This document shows, one piece after another, positions 1 to 7,448 of a stretch of DNA of 9,318 bases. The notes under the pieces are model-generated. The model saw nothing but the letters and a program-made list of their open reading frames with translations, did not search any database and was not told the DNA's origin. Location: the NCBI GenBank assembly GCA_016297895.1, contig JAEDFS010000064.1, positions 1 to 9,318 of the forward strand, written 5' to 3'. A program made the position numbers and the translations under genes. This stretch comes from Marvinbryantia sp. (GTDB taxonomy: Bacteria > Bacillota > Clostridia > Lachnospirales > Lachnospiraceae). Positions within the stretch are counted from its first letter, which is position 1. Each line of letters starts with the position of its first letter.

Positions 1-7
1 ATCTATT

Positions 8-1327
8 ATGAAAAAACCTTTCGCAGCACTGCTCTGCGCATGCATGACAGCAACACTGCTGGCTGGATGCGGAAGCAAGACAGAGACAACCGAAGCTCCT
101 GCGGCAACGGAAGCAGTAACCGAAGCAGCAACCGAGGCAGCAGCAACCGAGGCAGCAGCAACGGAAGAAGCAACAACGGAAGCAGTAACCGAAGCAGCAA
201 CAACCGAGGCAGCAGCAACGGAAGAGGCAACAGCCGAAGAAGCAACAGCCGAAGCAGAGTCTGAGACTGAAACAGAGGCTGCCGGAGCAGATCTGAAGAT
301 CGCTATTGTTACCAGCCCGTCCGGTGTAGATGACCGTAACTTTAACCAGAACAACTACAACGGTATCCTGGCATTTATCGAGGAGAATCCGGATGCTACC
401 GTTACTCCCGTAAGAGAGGAGACCGGTGATGTGGCAGCAGCTGTTCAGGCCGTTGCAGATATCGTGGCTGATTATGATGCAATCGTATGCTGTGGCTTCC
501 AGTTTGCAGGAATTACCACTATTGCACAGGAAAACCCGGATGTAGACTTCATCCTGGTAGACGCTTATCCGACCGATCCGGAGTCTGAAACAGGAGATTC
601 CATCGTTGTGGATAACATCTACGCAATGCAGTTCAAGGAGCAGGAAGCAGGTTTCTGTGCAGGTATGGCAGCAGCTCTGGAGACAAAAACCGGTAAGGTT
701 GCTGTTGTAAACGGAATTGCTTATCCGTCCAACGTAAACTATCAGTATGGATTCATGTCCGGTGTAAACTATGCAAACAAGTATTACGAAGCAAAAGCTG
801 AGATCGTAGAGCTTCCGTCTTATGCAGGAACCGATGTGACAGGAGCAAATGTAGGCGGTAACTATATCGGAAGCTTCAGTGATGAGGCAACCGGTAAGGT
901 AGTGGGAAAAGCTCTGATCGACGCTGGCGTTGATGTGATCCTGGTAGCGGCAGGAAACTCCGGAAACGGTGTATTTACAGCAGCTAAAGAGGCTGAGGGC
1001 GTACTTTGCATCGCCGGTGACGTTGACCAGTATGATGACGGTGTAAATGGAGACGGCAATATCATTCTGACTTCTGTTCTGAAGGTTATGGATATGAACG
1101 TAGAATTGCAGCTGAACAAGATCAAAGACGGTACCTTCGCAGGCGAGAATGCTCTTCTGGGTGCTGATACCGATTCTACCGGTTTTGTAAGTGCAGAGGG
1201 AAGATGCCAGTTATCTGCTGAAACCATTGCAGATATGGAAGAGGCATTTGCAAAGGTAAAATCAGGTGAGGTTGTTCCGGCAGCAAACTTCAATGGTCTG
1301 ACTCCGGACGCTTTCACAGGTCTGTAA
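8..1327 (+). CDS. BMP family nucleoside-binding lipoprotein of an ABC importer
   Basis: This is the extracellular substrate-binding protein of the ABC importer encoded just downstream. Residues 1-20 are a lipoprotein signal peptide (KK, hydrophobic core, lipobox LAGC) with Cys21 as the lipidated residue, so the protein is anchored outside the membrane. Residues 25-93 form a low-complexity Thr/Glu/Ala linker. The BMP (Med/PnrA-like) domain starts at about residue 95. It shows GVDDRNFNQ (106-114), an NIYAMQFKEQEAGFCAG block, YGFMSGVNYA, AAGNSGNG and a GDVDQ segment, all in the order usual for this family. Characterised relatives (PnrA, NupN) bind purine nucleosides. The neighbouring ATPase, two permeases and a nucleoside deaminase support the same role here, but the exact ligand is inferred. 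The ATG at 8 gives a good signal peptide. Its ribosome binding site and promoter lie outside the window. The family call is firm. Confidence 0.95.
   Translation: MKKPFAALLCACMTATLLAGCGSKTETTEAPAATEAVTEAATEAAATEAAATEEATTEAVTEAATTEAAATEEATAEEATAEAESETETEAAGADLKIAIVTSPSGVDDRNFNQNNYNGILAFIEENPDATVTPVREETGDVAAAVQAVADIVADYDAIVCCGFQFAGITTIAQENPDVDFILVDAYPTDPESETGDSIVVDNIYAMQFKEQEAGFCAGMAAALETKTGKVAVVNGIAYPSNVNYQYGFMSGVNYANKYYEAKAEIVELPSYAGTDVTGANVGGNYIGSFSDEATGKVVGKALIDAGVDVILVAAGNSGNGVFTAAKEAEGVLCIAGDVDQYDDGVNGDGNIILTSVLKVMDMNVELQLNKIKDGTFAGENALLGADTDSTGFVSAEGRCQLSAETIADMEEAFAKVKSGEVVPAANFNGLTPDAFTGL
105..201 (+). repeat. Internal direct repeat in the Thr/Glu/Ala linker of the lipoprotein gene
   Basis: Two identical 28-base copies lie at 105-132 and 174-201, 69 bases (23 codons) apart and in frame, inside a wider stretch (about 80-286) made of GCA/ACC/GAA/GAG-type codons. 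The repeat encodes the TEAVTEAA pattern twice. The spacing is a multiple of three, so expansion or contraction by slippage or recombination would keep the reading frame. The encoded segment is an acidic, probably unfolded tether between the lipid anchor and the binding domain. Confidence 0.85.
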
Positions 1328-1353
1328 AATAGAACAAGAACACAAAAGGGTGG

Positions 1354-1384
1354 TAGGAAGGGATGATATATCCCTTCCTATTTT
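1354..1384 (+). terminator. Stem-loop after the binding-protein gene, probable partial terminator or mRNA stabiliser
   Basis: A perfect 10-bp inverted repeat (TAGGAAGGGA at 1354-1363, TCCCTTCCTA at 1371-1380) encloses a 7-base loop and is followed by TTTT then CC. The T tract is short, and four more operon genes follow with no new promoter visible. It is therefore more likely a leaky terminator or a 3' stabiliser than a full stop. Such hairpins after binding-protein genes are a known way of making that protein in excess of the membrane components. The function is inferred; the structure is seen directly. Confidence 0.7.
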
Positions 1385-1397
1385 CCATTCTGATGCC

Positions 1398-1403
1398 AGG
1401 AGG
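1398..1403 (+). promoter_or_regulatory. Ribosome binding site that fixes the ATPase start
   Basis: A perfect AGGAGG lies 6 bases before the ATG at 1410. This makes 1410 the start of the ATPase. An upstream in-frame GTG at 1350 falls just before the stem-loop, has no such site, and would add 20 residues not expected for the family. Confidence 0.85.
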
Positions 1404-1409
1404 ATACAG

Positions 1410-2942
1410 ATGTCAGAATATATCGTAGAGATGAAAAACATAACGAAGCGGTTTCCCGGCATAGTTGCGAATGATTCTGTAACTATTCAGATTAAAAAAG
1501 GGGAAATCTATGCGCTGCTTGGTGAGAACGGCGCAGGAAAATCCACATTGATGAGTATGCTTTTTGGCATGTACGAGCCGGATGAAGGCGAGATCTATGT
1601 GCGGGGAAAGAAGGAAGTCATCAGTTCCCCGAATTATGCGACACAGTTAAATATCGGAATGGTGCACCAGCACTTTAAACTGGTTTCGAATTATACCATA
1701 GCAGAGAATATTATCATGGGAGTGGAGCCCCAGAAGAAATTCTTAGGAATCTTTCCCTATGTTGATATAAAAACATCCAATCAGAAGATTGCGGAGCTGT
1801 CGAAGCGGTACGGTCTGGAAGTTGACCCTACGCAGAAGATTCAGGATGTGAATGTCTCCATTCAGCAGCGTGTGGAGATTTTGAAAATGCTGTACCGGGA
1901 GGCAGAGATCCTGATCTTTGACGAACCCACTGCGATTCTGACGCCTCAGGAAATCGAATTCCTGCTGGATATTATCCGGGGGTTAAAGGAAGCGGGCAAG
2001 ACGATTATTTTGATTACCCATAAGCTGGGGGAAATCAAAAAGGTGGCAGACCGCTGTGCGATTCTGCGCAGAGGAATCCTTATCGATGTGCTGGATGTGG
2101 CAACCACCAGCACCAGGGAAATGGCCTATAAAATGGTTGGCCGCAATGTTTCCTTCAAGGTAGAGAAGCCTGAGGCACAGTATGGAAAGGAAGTGCTTTC
2201 CGTACAGAATCTGACGGTAAAAGATAATAATAAATTTGAAGTAGTGAAAAATGTGTCCTTCTCCGTTCGGGCAGGAGAGATTCTGGCCATTGCCGGAGTG
2301 TCCGGAAACGGACAGGTGGAAATTGCCGATGTCATAGCGGGACTTCGCCCGGCAGCATCCGGTACGATTTCTCTCAATGGAAAGGATATTACGGAATACA
2401 GCATCCGAAAGCGGACGCTGGAGGGAATTTCCTATATTCCTGAAGATCGGCAGACCTATGGCTTGATTCTGGATTTTACTTTAAGCGAAAATCTGGTGCT
2501 GAAAAATTATTATCAGGAGCCTTTTGCAAAGAAAGGCATTATCAACCCGAAGAAGTTCGACGAATTTGGAGAGCGGCTTATTGAAGAGTACGATATCCGA
2601 AGCGGGCAGGGAAATAAGACGGTGGTGCGTTCCATGAGCGGCGGAAACCAGCAGAAGGCGATCATAGCCCGGGAAGTGGAACAGGATTCCTCACTGACGA
2701 TTTTCGTACAGCCCACCCGTGGGCTTGATATCGGAGCGATCGAAAACATTCATAAGCAGATCATAGAGGAACGCTCCAAGGGCAAGGCGATTCTTCTGAT
2801 ATCCCTGGAGCTGGACGAGGTCATGAGCCTGGCAGATACCATTGCCGTGATCTACAATGGAGAGATCATGAAGGTGGCCGATGCGAAGGAACTGACTGTC
2901 AAGGAGGTCGGAGCATTTATGATGGGGGTGAAGCATAAATGA
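1410..2942 (+). CDS. ABC transporter ATPase with two nucleotide-binding domains (BMP/nucleoside importer)
   Basis: This 510-residue protein would power the nucleoside importer from the cytoplasmic face. It has two NBDs in tandem, the layout of NupO/YufO and sugar-type RbsA ATPases. NBD1 has Walker A GENGAGKST (38-46), the Q-loop in VHQHF (85-89), Walker B ILIFDEPTA (167-175) and H-loop LITH (201-204). Its signature is degenerate (NVSIQQRVEI from 148). NBD2 has a canonical signature MSGGNQQK (409-416). Its Walker A is GVSGNGQVE (296-304), without the GKS/T lysine, and its Walker B region reads IFVQPTRGLD, without the acidic pair. One composite site is thus expected to hydrolyse ATP, as is usual in this family. 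The end overlaps the next gene by 4 bases (ATGA), indicating translational coupling. NupO-like is the closest named relative I recognise; no symbol is assigned because orthology was not tested. Confidence 0.95.
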   Translation: MSEYIVEMKNITKRFPGIVANDSVTIQIKKGEIYALLGENGAGKSTLMSMLFGMYEPDEGEIYVRGKKEVISSPNYATQLNIGMVHQHFKLVSNYTIAENIIMGVEPQKKFLGIFPYVDIKTSNQKIAELSKRYGLEVDPTQKIQDVNVSIQQRVEILKMLYREAEILIFDEPTAILTPQEIEFLLDIIRGLKEAGKTIILITHKLGEIKKVADRCAILRRGILIDVLDVATTSTREMAYKMVGRNVSFKVEKPEAQYGKEVLSVQNLTVKDNNKFEVVKNVSFSVRAGEILAIAGVSGNGQVEIADVIAGLRPAASGTISLNGKDITEYSIRKRTLEGISYIPEDRQTYGLILDFTLSENLVLKNYYQEPFAKKGIINPKKFDEFGERLIEEYDIRSGQGNKTVVRSMSGGNQQKAIIAREVEQDSSLTIFVQPTRGLDIGAIENIHKQIIEERSKGKAILLISLELDEVMSLADTIAVIYNGEIMKVADAKELTVKEVGAFMMGVKHK

Positions 2943-4108
2943 AAGGAAAGATAAATCCAGTTACAAAATTATTTGTTAAGATTCTGGGAAATGAAAAACA
3001 GCAGAAGATTACGATTCCGGTTTTTGCGATCCTCCTCAGTCTGATAGTAGGAGCTGCCGTGATTGCAATTCTTGGAAAAAATCCATTTTCTGCGCTCTGG
3101 AACCTGGTTCAGGGCTGCGGCATTGCGCCCAAGGCAAAATATGCAGGCGGTAAGAACATGCTGACGGATTTTTTCAGCTTTATGGACTACTGGACACCCA
3201 TGATCTTTGCAGCACTGGCCGTGGCGGTTGCCTTAAAGGCCGGACTGTTTAATATCGGTGTGTCCGGACAGATGCTGGCAGCCGGGTTTATTACTTCTGT
3301 GACAGTAGGCTACAGTGCTCTTTCCGCACCCATTGCGAAGCCGCTGGCTGTGCTTCTGGCACTGGTGATCGGCGGACTGGCAGGAGGGCTGGCAGGCTGG
3401 CTGAAGTACCGGTTTAATATCAATGAAGTAGTCTCCACCATCATGATCAACTACATCGTGGAATATGTGGTAGCCTTCTTCATTTACGTCAAATATGTAG
3501 ACCCGGTATCCAGGCAGTCAAAAAATATCAGCAGTGCGGCAAGACTGACGCTGACGGATGTGTCTGTCAATGGATTTAAGTTCAACATTCCGCTGGGAAT
3601 CGTGCTGGCAGTGCTGGCAGCTTTTCTCATCCGGTTTATTTTCAGGAAAACGACCTTCGGTTACGAGATCAAAGCAGTTGGCGCAAACAAGAAGGCTGCG
3701 AAATACGCCGGAATCAATGTAGGAAGGAATATGATTCTTGCCATGGTGATTTCCGGTGCACTGGCAGGTGTGGCCGGTGTAACCTATTACATGGGATATT
3801 TTGCTTCTGTTCAGCCCAAGGTACTTCCAGGTATGGGGTTTGACGCCATTGCAGTGGCGCTTCTGGGTAATTCCAATCCGATTGGAATTCTGCTGTCCTC
3901 TTTCCTGATTACGGTGATCGGAAAGGGCAGCACATACATGAGCTCTACCGCAGGGCTTGATGCGGAAATTGCATCGGTAATCACAGGACTGATTCTTCTG
4001 TTCAGTGCGTGCGGCTTCTACATTGAGGAAAGAGTGAAACGCAGCAAAGAGAGAATGGAAGAGCTGGAACGAGAAATGAGAAAGTGGGGAAGCATAAATG
4101 GCAGATAA
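2939..4108 (+). CDS. BMP/nucleoside ABC transporter permease 1 (NupP/YufP-like)
   Basis: This 389-residue integral membrane protein is the larger of two non-identical permeases that form the translocation path. About nine hydrophobic segments are visible, roughly at 24-45, 86-104, 110-126, 134-155, 163-186, 216-235, 264-288, 302-326 and 343-362. Family landmarks include GLFNIGVSGQM (102-112) and the cytoplasmic coupling segment FGYEIKAVGANKKAAKYAGIN (240-260), whose AVGAN part is typical of the BPD_transp_2 family. The C-terminus is a charged tail (364-389) rich in Glu, Arg and Lys. Its start overlaps the ATPase stop by 4 bases, and its own end overlaps the second permease by 11 bases, so the subunits are probably translated in a coupled way. 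The family assignment is firm. Nucleosides as substrate are inferred from the neighbours. Confidence 0.94.
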   Translation: MKGKINPVTKLFVKILGNEKQQKITIPVFAILLSLIVGAAVIAILGKNPFSALWNLVQGCGIAPKAKYAGGKNMLTDFFSFMDYWTPMIFAALAVAVALKAGLFNIGVSGQMLAAGFITSVTVGYSALSAPIAKPLAVLLALVIGGLAGGLAGWLKYRFNINEVVSTIMINYIVEYVVAFFIYVKYVDPVSRQSKNISSAARLTLTDVSVNGFKFNIPLGIVLAVLAAFLIRFIFRKTTFGYEIKAVGANKKAAKYAGINVGRNMILAMVISGALAGVAGVTYYMGYFASVQPKVLPGMGFDAIAVALLGNSNPIGILLSSFLITVIGKGSTYMSSTAGLDAEIASVITGLILLFSACGFYIEERVKRSKERMEELEREMRKWGSINGR

Positions 4109-5060
4109 AATAATTATTGATGGCTTATCCTTTGCGCTTCCGCTGTTTATCATGGCAATCGGTGGTATCTACAGTGAGAGAAGCGGTATTACGAACCTGG
4201 CTCTGGAAGGTCTGCAGGGTGCAGGCGCCTTTGTGGGAGCACTGGTTGCAGTCCTCCTGATGCAGTCCATGGGAACCACTTCCCAGGTACCCTATTATGC
4301 GGCTATGCTTTTTGCCATGATCGGCGGTATGATTTACGCCATGCTGCATGCAGTGCTCTGTATTAAATTCAAGGCCAATCAGGTGATCAGCGGTGTAGTG
4401 ATCAATATCCTTGCGATGGCGCTGACCGCATTTTTGACAAAGTCGATTAACCGGGTGGTATTTCAGGCTCCTTCCGATAAATTTATCCTGAGCGTATCCC
4501 AGCGGTGGACGATTCCTGGGCTTTCCAGAATTCCGGTACTGGGTGCCGTATTTACAGATATTTATCCCTTTGAGATTATCATTGTTGTGGTGGCGGCGAT
4601 TGCCTGGTATGTATTATATCGAACAAAATACGGTCTGCACCTGCGTGCCTGCGGAGACAATCCCCATGCGGTGGATGCAGCAGGTATCGACGTGGCGAAG
4701 GTACGCTTTGCCGCTGTTATGGTGTCTGGGGCATTGTCCGGACTGGCGGGTATGAGCTTTGCCTATTCCATTTCTGCAAATTATTCTTCCGGAATATATG
4801 TGGGCTACGGGTATCTGTCCATTGCTGCGCTGATTTTCGGAAACTGGAAAATTATTCCGACGCTGGCAGCCTGTCTGCTGTTTGGCTTTGCCAAATCCGG
4901 CGGCTATCAGATCGTGCAGGCAGCGGGACTTCCCAGCAGCTATTCGGAACTGATTATGATTCTGCCCTATGTACTGACGCTGCTGCTTCTGATCTTCTTC
5001 TCCAGGCACAATGATTCTCCGAAAGCGCTTGGCGAGGTTTACGATAAGGGCAAACGGTAA
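4098..5060 (+). CDS. BMP/nucleoside ABC transporter permease 2 (NupQ/YufQ-like)
   Basis: This 320-residue partner permease has about eight or nine hydrophobic segments. Family landmarks are YSERSGITNLALEGL (25-39), the region in this family that carries the conserved N-L-x-x-E-G pattern, and the coupling segment GLHLRACGDNPHAVDAAGID (179-198), which matches the AVGAN segment of permease 1. It is shorter than permease 1, as is normal for this pair. Translation starts at an ATG inside the 3' end of permease 1, with a GGGGA-type site about 8 bases upstream. The gene is followed after 11 bases by the deaminase gene, which has its own AAGGAG site. The family call is firm and the substrate is inferred. 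Confidence 0.94.
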   Translation: MADKIIIDGLSFALPLFIMAIGGIYSERSGITNLALEGLQGAGAFVGALVAVLLMQSMGTTSQVPYYAAMLFAMIGGMIYAMLHAVLCIKFKANQVISGVVINILAMALTAFLTKSINRVVFQAPSDKFILSVSQRWTIPGLSRIPVLGAVFTDIYPFEIIIVVVAAIAWYVLYRTKYGLHLRACGDNPHAVDAAGIDVAKVRFAAVMVSGALSGLAGMSFAYSISANYSSGIYVGYGYLSIAALIFGNWKIIPTLAACLLFGFAKSGGYQIVQAAGLPSSYSELIMILPYVLTLLLLIFFSRHNDSPKALGEVYDKGKR

Positions 5061-5071
5061 AGGAGACTGCG

Positions 5072-6364
5072 ATGAATATAAGAATTTATAATGCAAGAAT
5101 ACTGACCATGGAAGAAAACCGGCCTCTTTTTGAGGGAGAGCTTCATGTCAGAGAAAATCAGATTTCCTATGTGGGTCCGGAGCTTCACAAAGAAGCAAAA
5201 GAGCTTGCAGATGTATCCTGGGATCGGGAAATCGATGCACAGGGTAATGTGATCATGCCTGGCTTTAAGAATGCCCATACACATTCCGCCATGACCTGTC
5301 TGCGTTCCTACGCAGACGATCTGCCCCTGCTGGACTGGTTAAACAAGCAGGTGTTTCCCATGGAGGCAAAGCTGACGCCGGAGGATATCTATCATTTGTC
5401 AAAGCTTGCCATTCTGGAGTATCTGACCAGTGGTATGACAGCCAACTTTGATATGTATCTGACCCCGGATACGGTGGCACAGGCCTCTCTGGACTGTGGC
5501 TTCCGTACGGTGATGTGCGGCGGACTCAACAATTTCAGTCAGTCCTTTGAGGAGCTGGAGGAGTGGTACCGGAAGTATTCCGATCCGGAAAGCCTCGTAA
5601 CCTTCCGGCTTGGCTTCCACGCAGAGTATACCAACTCCAGAGAGAATCTGGAGAAACTTTCCGCCCTGGCGCACAAGTATCAGGCGCCCATGTATACCCA
5701 CAATTCCGAGAGCAGATCAGAGGTGGAAGGATGTCTGGAGCGATATGGAATGACGCCGACGGCACTATTTGAAGCGCTTGGCATGTTTGATTTCGGCGGA
5801 GCCGGTTTCCACTGCATTCATATGACAGATGAGGATCTGGATATCTTAAAGAAACGCAATGTCTATGTGGTTACCAATCCCGGCTCCAACACAAAGCTGG
5901 CCAGCGGAATTGCCCGCATCGAAGATATGCTGAAGTGCGGTGTCCATGTGGCCATCGGAACAGATGGGCCGGCCAGCAACAATTGTCTGGATATGTTCCG
6001 GGAAATGTTCCTGGTAACAGGACTTGCCAAGCTGCGTGCGGACGATGCATCGGCAGTCGATGCAAATCAGGTGCTCCGCATGGCTACGGTGGAGGGCGCA
6101 CATGCCATGGGACTTCCAAACTGCGATGTTCTGGCAGAAGGCAAGCTTGCGGATCTCATCATGATCGACCTGCATCAGCCGAACATGCAGCCCCTTAACA
6201 ACATAACGAAGAATATCGTCTACAGCGGCAGCAAGCAGAATGTGAAGCTGACCATGGTAAACGGCAGGATCCTGTATGAGAACGGCGAATTTTATGTGGG
6301 AACACCGGCGGAAGAGATTTATGCTAAGGCCAATGAAATTGTGAGCCGGATGAAAAAGTCATAG
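5072..6364 (+). CDS. Amidohydrolase, probable 5'-methylthioadenosine/S-adenosylhomocysteine deaminase
   Basis: This is a 430-residue cytoplasmic zinc-type amidohydrolase of the TRZ/ATZ-MtaD group, expected to convert the adenine ring of MTA, SAH, adenosine or 5'-deoxyadenosine to hypoxanthine with release of ammonia. The metal and catalytic residues are visible: H69-T-H71 in the NAHTHSAM motif, H210 and E213 in THNSES, H247 in FHCIH, and D298 in IGTDGPASNNCLDMF. The segment ADDLPLLDWL (81-90) and TNPGSNTKLASGI (268-280) are hallmarks of the MTA/SAH deaminase branch. The length is normal for the family. AGGAG at 5061-5065 sits 6 bases before the ATG. Its position right after a nucleoside importer suggests it processes what is imported. 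Paralogues with other substrates (guanine, 8-oxoguanine, isoxanthopterin) exist, so the substrate is probable rather than proven. Confidence 0.88.
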   Translation: MNIRIYNARILTMEENRPLFEGELHVRENQISYVGPELHKEAKELADVSWDREIDAQGNVIMPGFKNAHTHSAMTCLRSYADDLPLLDWLNKQVFPMEAKLTPEDIYHLSKLAILEYLTSGMTANFDMYLTPDTVAQASLDCGFRTVMCGGLNNFSQSFEELEEWYRKYSDPESLVTFRLGFHAEYTNSRENLEKLSALAHKYQAPMYTHNSESRSEVEGCLERYGMTPTALFEALGMFDFGGAGFHCIHMTDEDLDILKKRNVYVVTNPGSNTKLASGIARIEDMLKCGVHVAIGTDGPASNNCLDMFREMFLVTGLAKLRADDASAVDANQVLRMATVEGAHAMGLPNCDVLAEGKLADLIMIDLHQPNMQPLNNITKNIVYSGSKQNVKLTMVNGRILYENGEFYVGTPAEEIYAKANEIVSRMKKS

Positions 6365-6380
6365 AGAAGAGGAAACCATT

Positions 6381-7295
6381 ATGAAATTTTCAAAAGTTGC
6401 TTTAATTGGTGCAGGTGCTGTGGGTGCGTATTTTATTTACGGGTTCACGAATCTTAAGGATCTTTCTTTCTGTGTTGTTGCAGAGGGAGAACGGGCAGAA
6501 CGTTTGCGAAAAGAAGGCGTAGTGATCAATGAAAAAAGATATTACCCGGAGATCAAAAGTCCACAGGAAGCAAAAGGTGCAGAACTGATACTTGTTTGTA
6601 CAAAATATCATGGTCTGCAGAGTACTCTGGACATGATTGAGACGATGACAGAAGAACATACCACAGTCATCAGTCTGTTAAACGGTATCGATAGTGAAGA
6701 AGTGATTGCACAACGTATCGGAGAAGAGCATTTGTTGTATTCTGTAATGAAAATCTCATCCGAAAGAAGAAATGGAAAGATTCATTTCGTTCCGGAAAAA
6801 ACGATAGGAGTCAGTATCGGAGAAAAAGGAAATCCGGAACCGACGGAACGGGTTCTTGCTTTTGCGGAACTGATGAAACGTGCAGGATTAAAATGCATCA
6901 TAGAGAAAGATATCCTTTTTAAACAATGGGAAAAATTCTCCATGAACATTATCTACAATCTGCCGCAGGCAGTGCTTGGAGTGGGATTTGGTGCATATTA
7001 CGACAGTCAGAATCTGGCAGCAATCAGAGATCGGATGTTTGAAGAAGTATGCCGGGTTGCAAAGGCAGAAGGAATTCCACTGACACAGCAGGGGGATTGG
7101 CGGGGTGTCTGTTTACCGCAGGCAAGATTTTCCACGTTACAGGATCTGGATGCCGGAAGACATACTGAGATAGAGATGCTTGCAGGTACCCTGATCAGAT
7201 TGGCTAAAAAACATCATCTCGAAGTGCCATTCTGTGAATACACCTATTATGCCATCAAAGCCTTAGAAGAAAAAGCCGATGGAATGATTGCGTAG
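6381..7295 (+). CDS. Ketopantoate reductase family protein (2-dehydropantoate 2-reductase-like)
   Basis: This 304-residue NAD(P)H-dependent 2-keto-acid reductase belongs to the PanE/ApbA family. PanE itself reduces 2-dehydropantoate to pantoate in CoA synthesis. The N-terminal Rossmann fold carries GAGAVG (10-15). Residues matching the E. coli PanE active site by position and context are K75 (CTKYHG), N101 (LLNGID), K185 and N189 (QWEKFSMNI), S251, D255 and E263 (in the STLQDLDAGRHTEIE block). An active enzyme is therefore expected. It begins 16 bases after the deaminase stop, with AGAGGA upstream, so it may belong to the same transcript. To the eye it is more A+T rich than the genes before it. 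No panB, panC or panD is present, and many such paralogues act on other branched 2-keto acids. The family call is firm and the substrate is uncertain. Confidence 0.85.
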   Translation: MKFSKVALIGAGAVGAYFIYGFTNLKDLSFCVVAEGERAERLRKEGVVINEKRYYPEIKSPQEAKGAELILVCTKYHGLQSTLDMIETMTEEHTTVISLLNGIDSEEVIAQRIGEEHLLYSVMKISSERRNGKIHFVPEKTIGVSIGEKGNPEPTERVLAFAELMKRAGLKCIIEKDILFKQWEKFSMNIIYNLPQAVLGVGFGAYYDSQNLAAIRDRMFEEVCRVAKAEGIPLTQQGDWRGVCLPQARFSTLQDLDAGRHTEIEMLAGTLIRLAKKHHLEVPFCEYTYYAIKALEEKADGMIA

Positions 7296-7336
7296 GGTAT
7301 CTTGAATTGGAGGGAAATTGAAAGATTGAGAAATTA

Positions 7337-7365
7337 TTGACAAACTATTTTGATGCACATATAAT
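7337..7365 (+). promoter_or_regulatory. Consensus sigma-A-type promoter for the Rrf2 unit
   Basis: The -35 box TTGACA (7337-7342) and -10 box TATAAT (7360-7365) are both perfect, with the ideal 17-base spacer. Transcription should start near 7372, leaving a leader of about 77 bases before the GTG at 7449. A promoter this strong in front of a regulator gene usually needs a repressor; the dyad at 7364-7390 is the obvious site. Confidence 0.88.
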
Positions 7366-7390
7366 GTAACTGTATCTGATACAAGTACAT
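7364..7390 (+). promoter_or_regulatory. 27-bp dyad operator, probable autoregulatory Rrf2-family binding site
   Basis: The core is a perfect palindrome TGTATC-T-GATACA (7371-7383). After a 2-base mismatch on each side, symmetry resumes with ATGTA (7364-7368) and TACAT (7386-7390), giving 11 matching pairs of 13 around T7377. It begins at the end of the -10 box and covers the expected transcription start, so a bound protein would block the promoter. A long dyad in this place is typical of Rrf2-family repressors, and the adjacent gene encodes one. The binding protein is inferred. Confidence 0.75.
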
Positions 7391-7448
7391 AAGAAAACAT
7401 GGAAATGTCTTTTGGAGACAAAGTGAACATGATAGGAGGGTAAATCGA

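Noticed and set aside
6..245. Antisense Leu-rich open frame
   Set aside because: It is the mirror of the repetitive Thr/Glu/Ala linker codons; its Leu/Pro pattern follows from the complement, and no ribosome site or family feature is present.
40..264. Second-frame Asn/Ser/Arg-rich open frame over the linker
   Set aside because: It is a frame shadow of the same GCA/ACC/GAA repeats within the lipoprotein gene.
1350..1409. N-terminal extension of the ATPase from GTG 1350
   Set aside because: It would place coding sequence through a perfect hairpin; ATG 1410 has AGGAGG at ideal spacing and matches the family start.
3518..4153. Long antisense open frame (211 codons) across permease 1
   Set aside because: It lies opposite a well-supported permease, is rich in His/Cys/Gln/Ser without any recognisable domain, and has no promoter or ribosome site.
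4614..5096. Antisense open frame across permease 2
   Set aside because: Shadow of the coding strand, with no domain or start signal.
7406..7420. TGTCT-N5-AGACA dyad in the Rrf2 gene leader
   Set aside because: Only 5 bp per arm, with no extension and no T run; too short to separate from chance.
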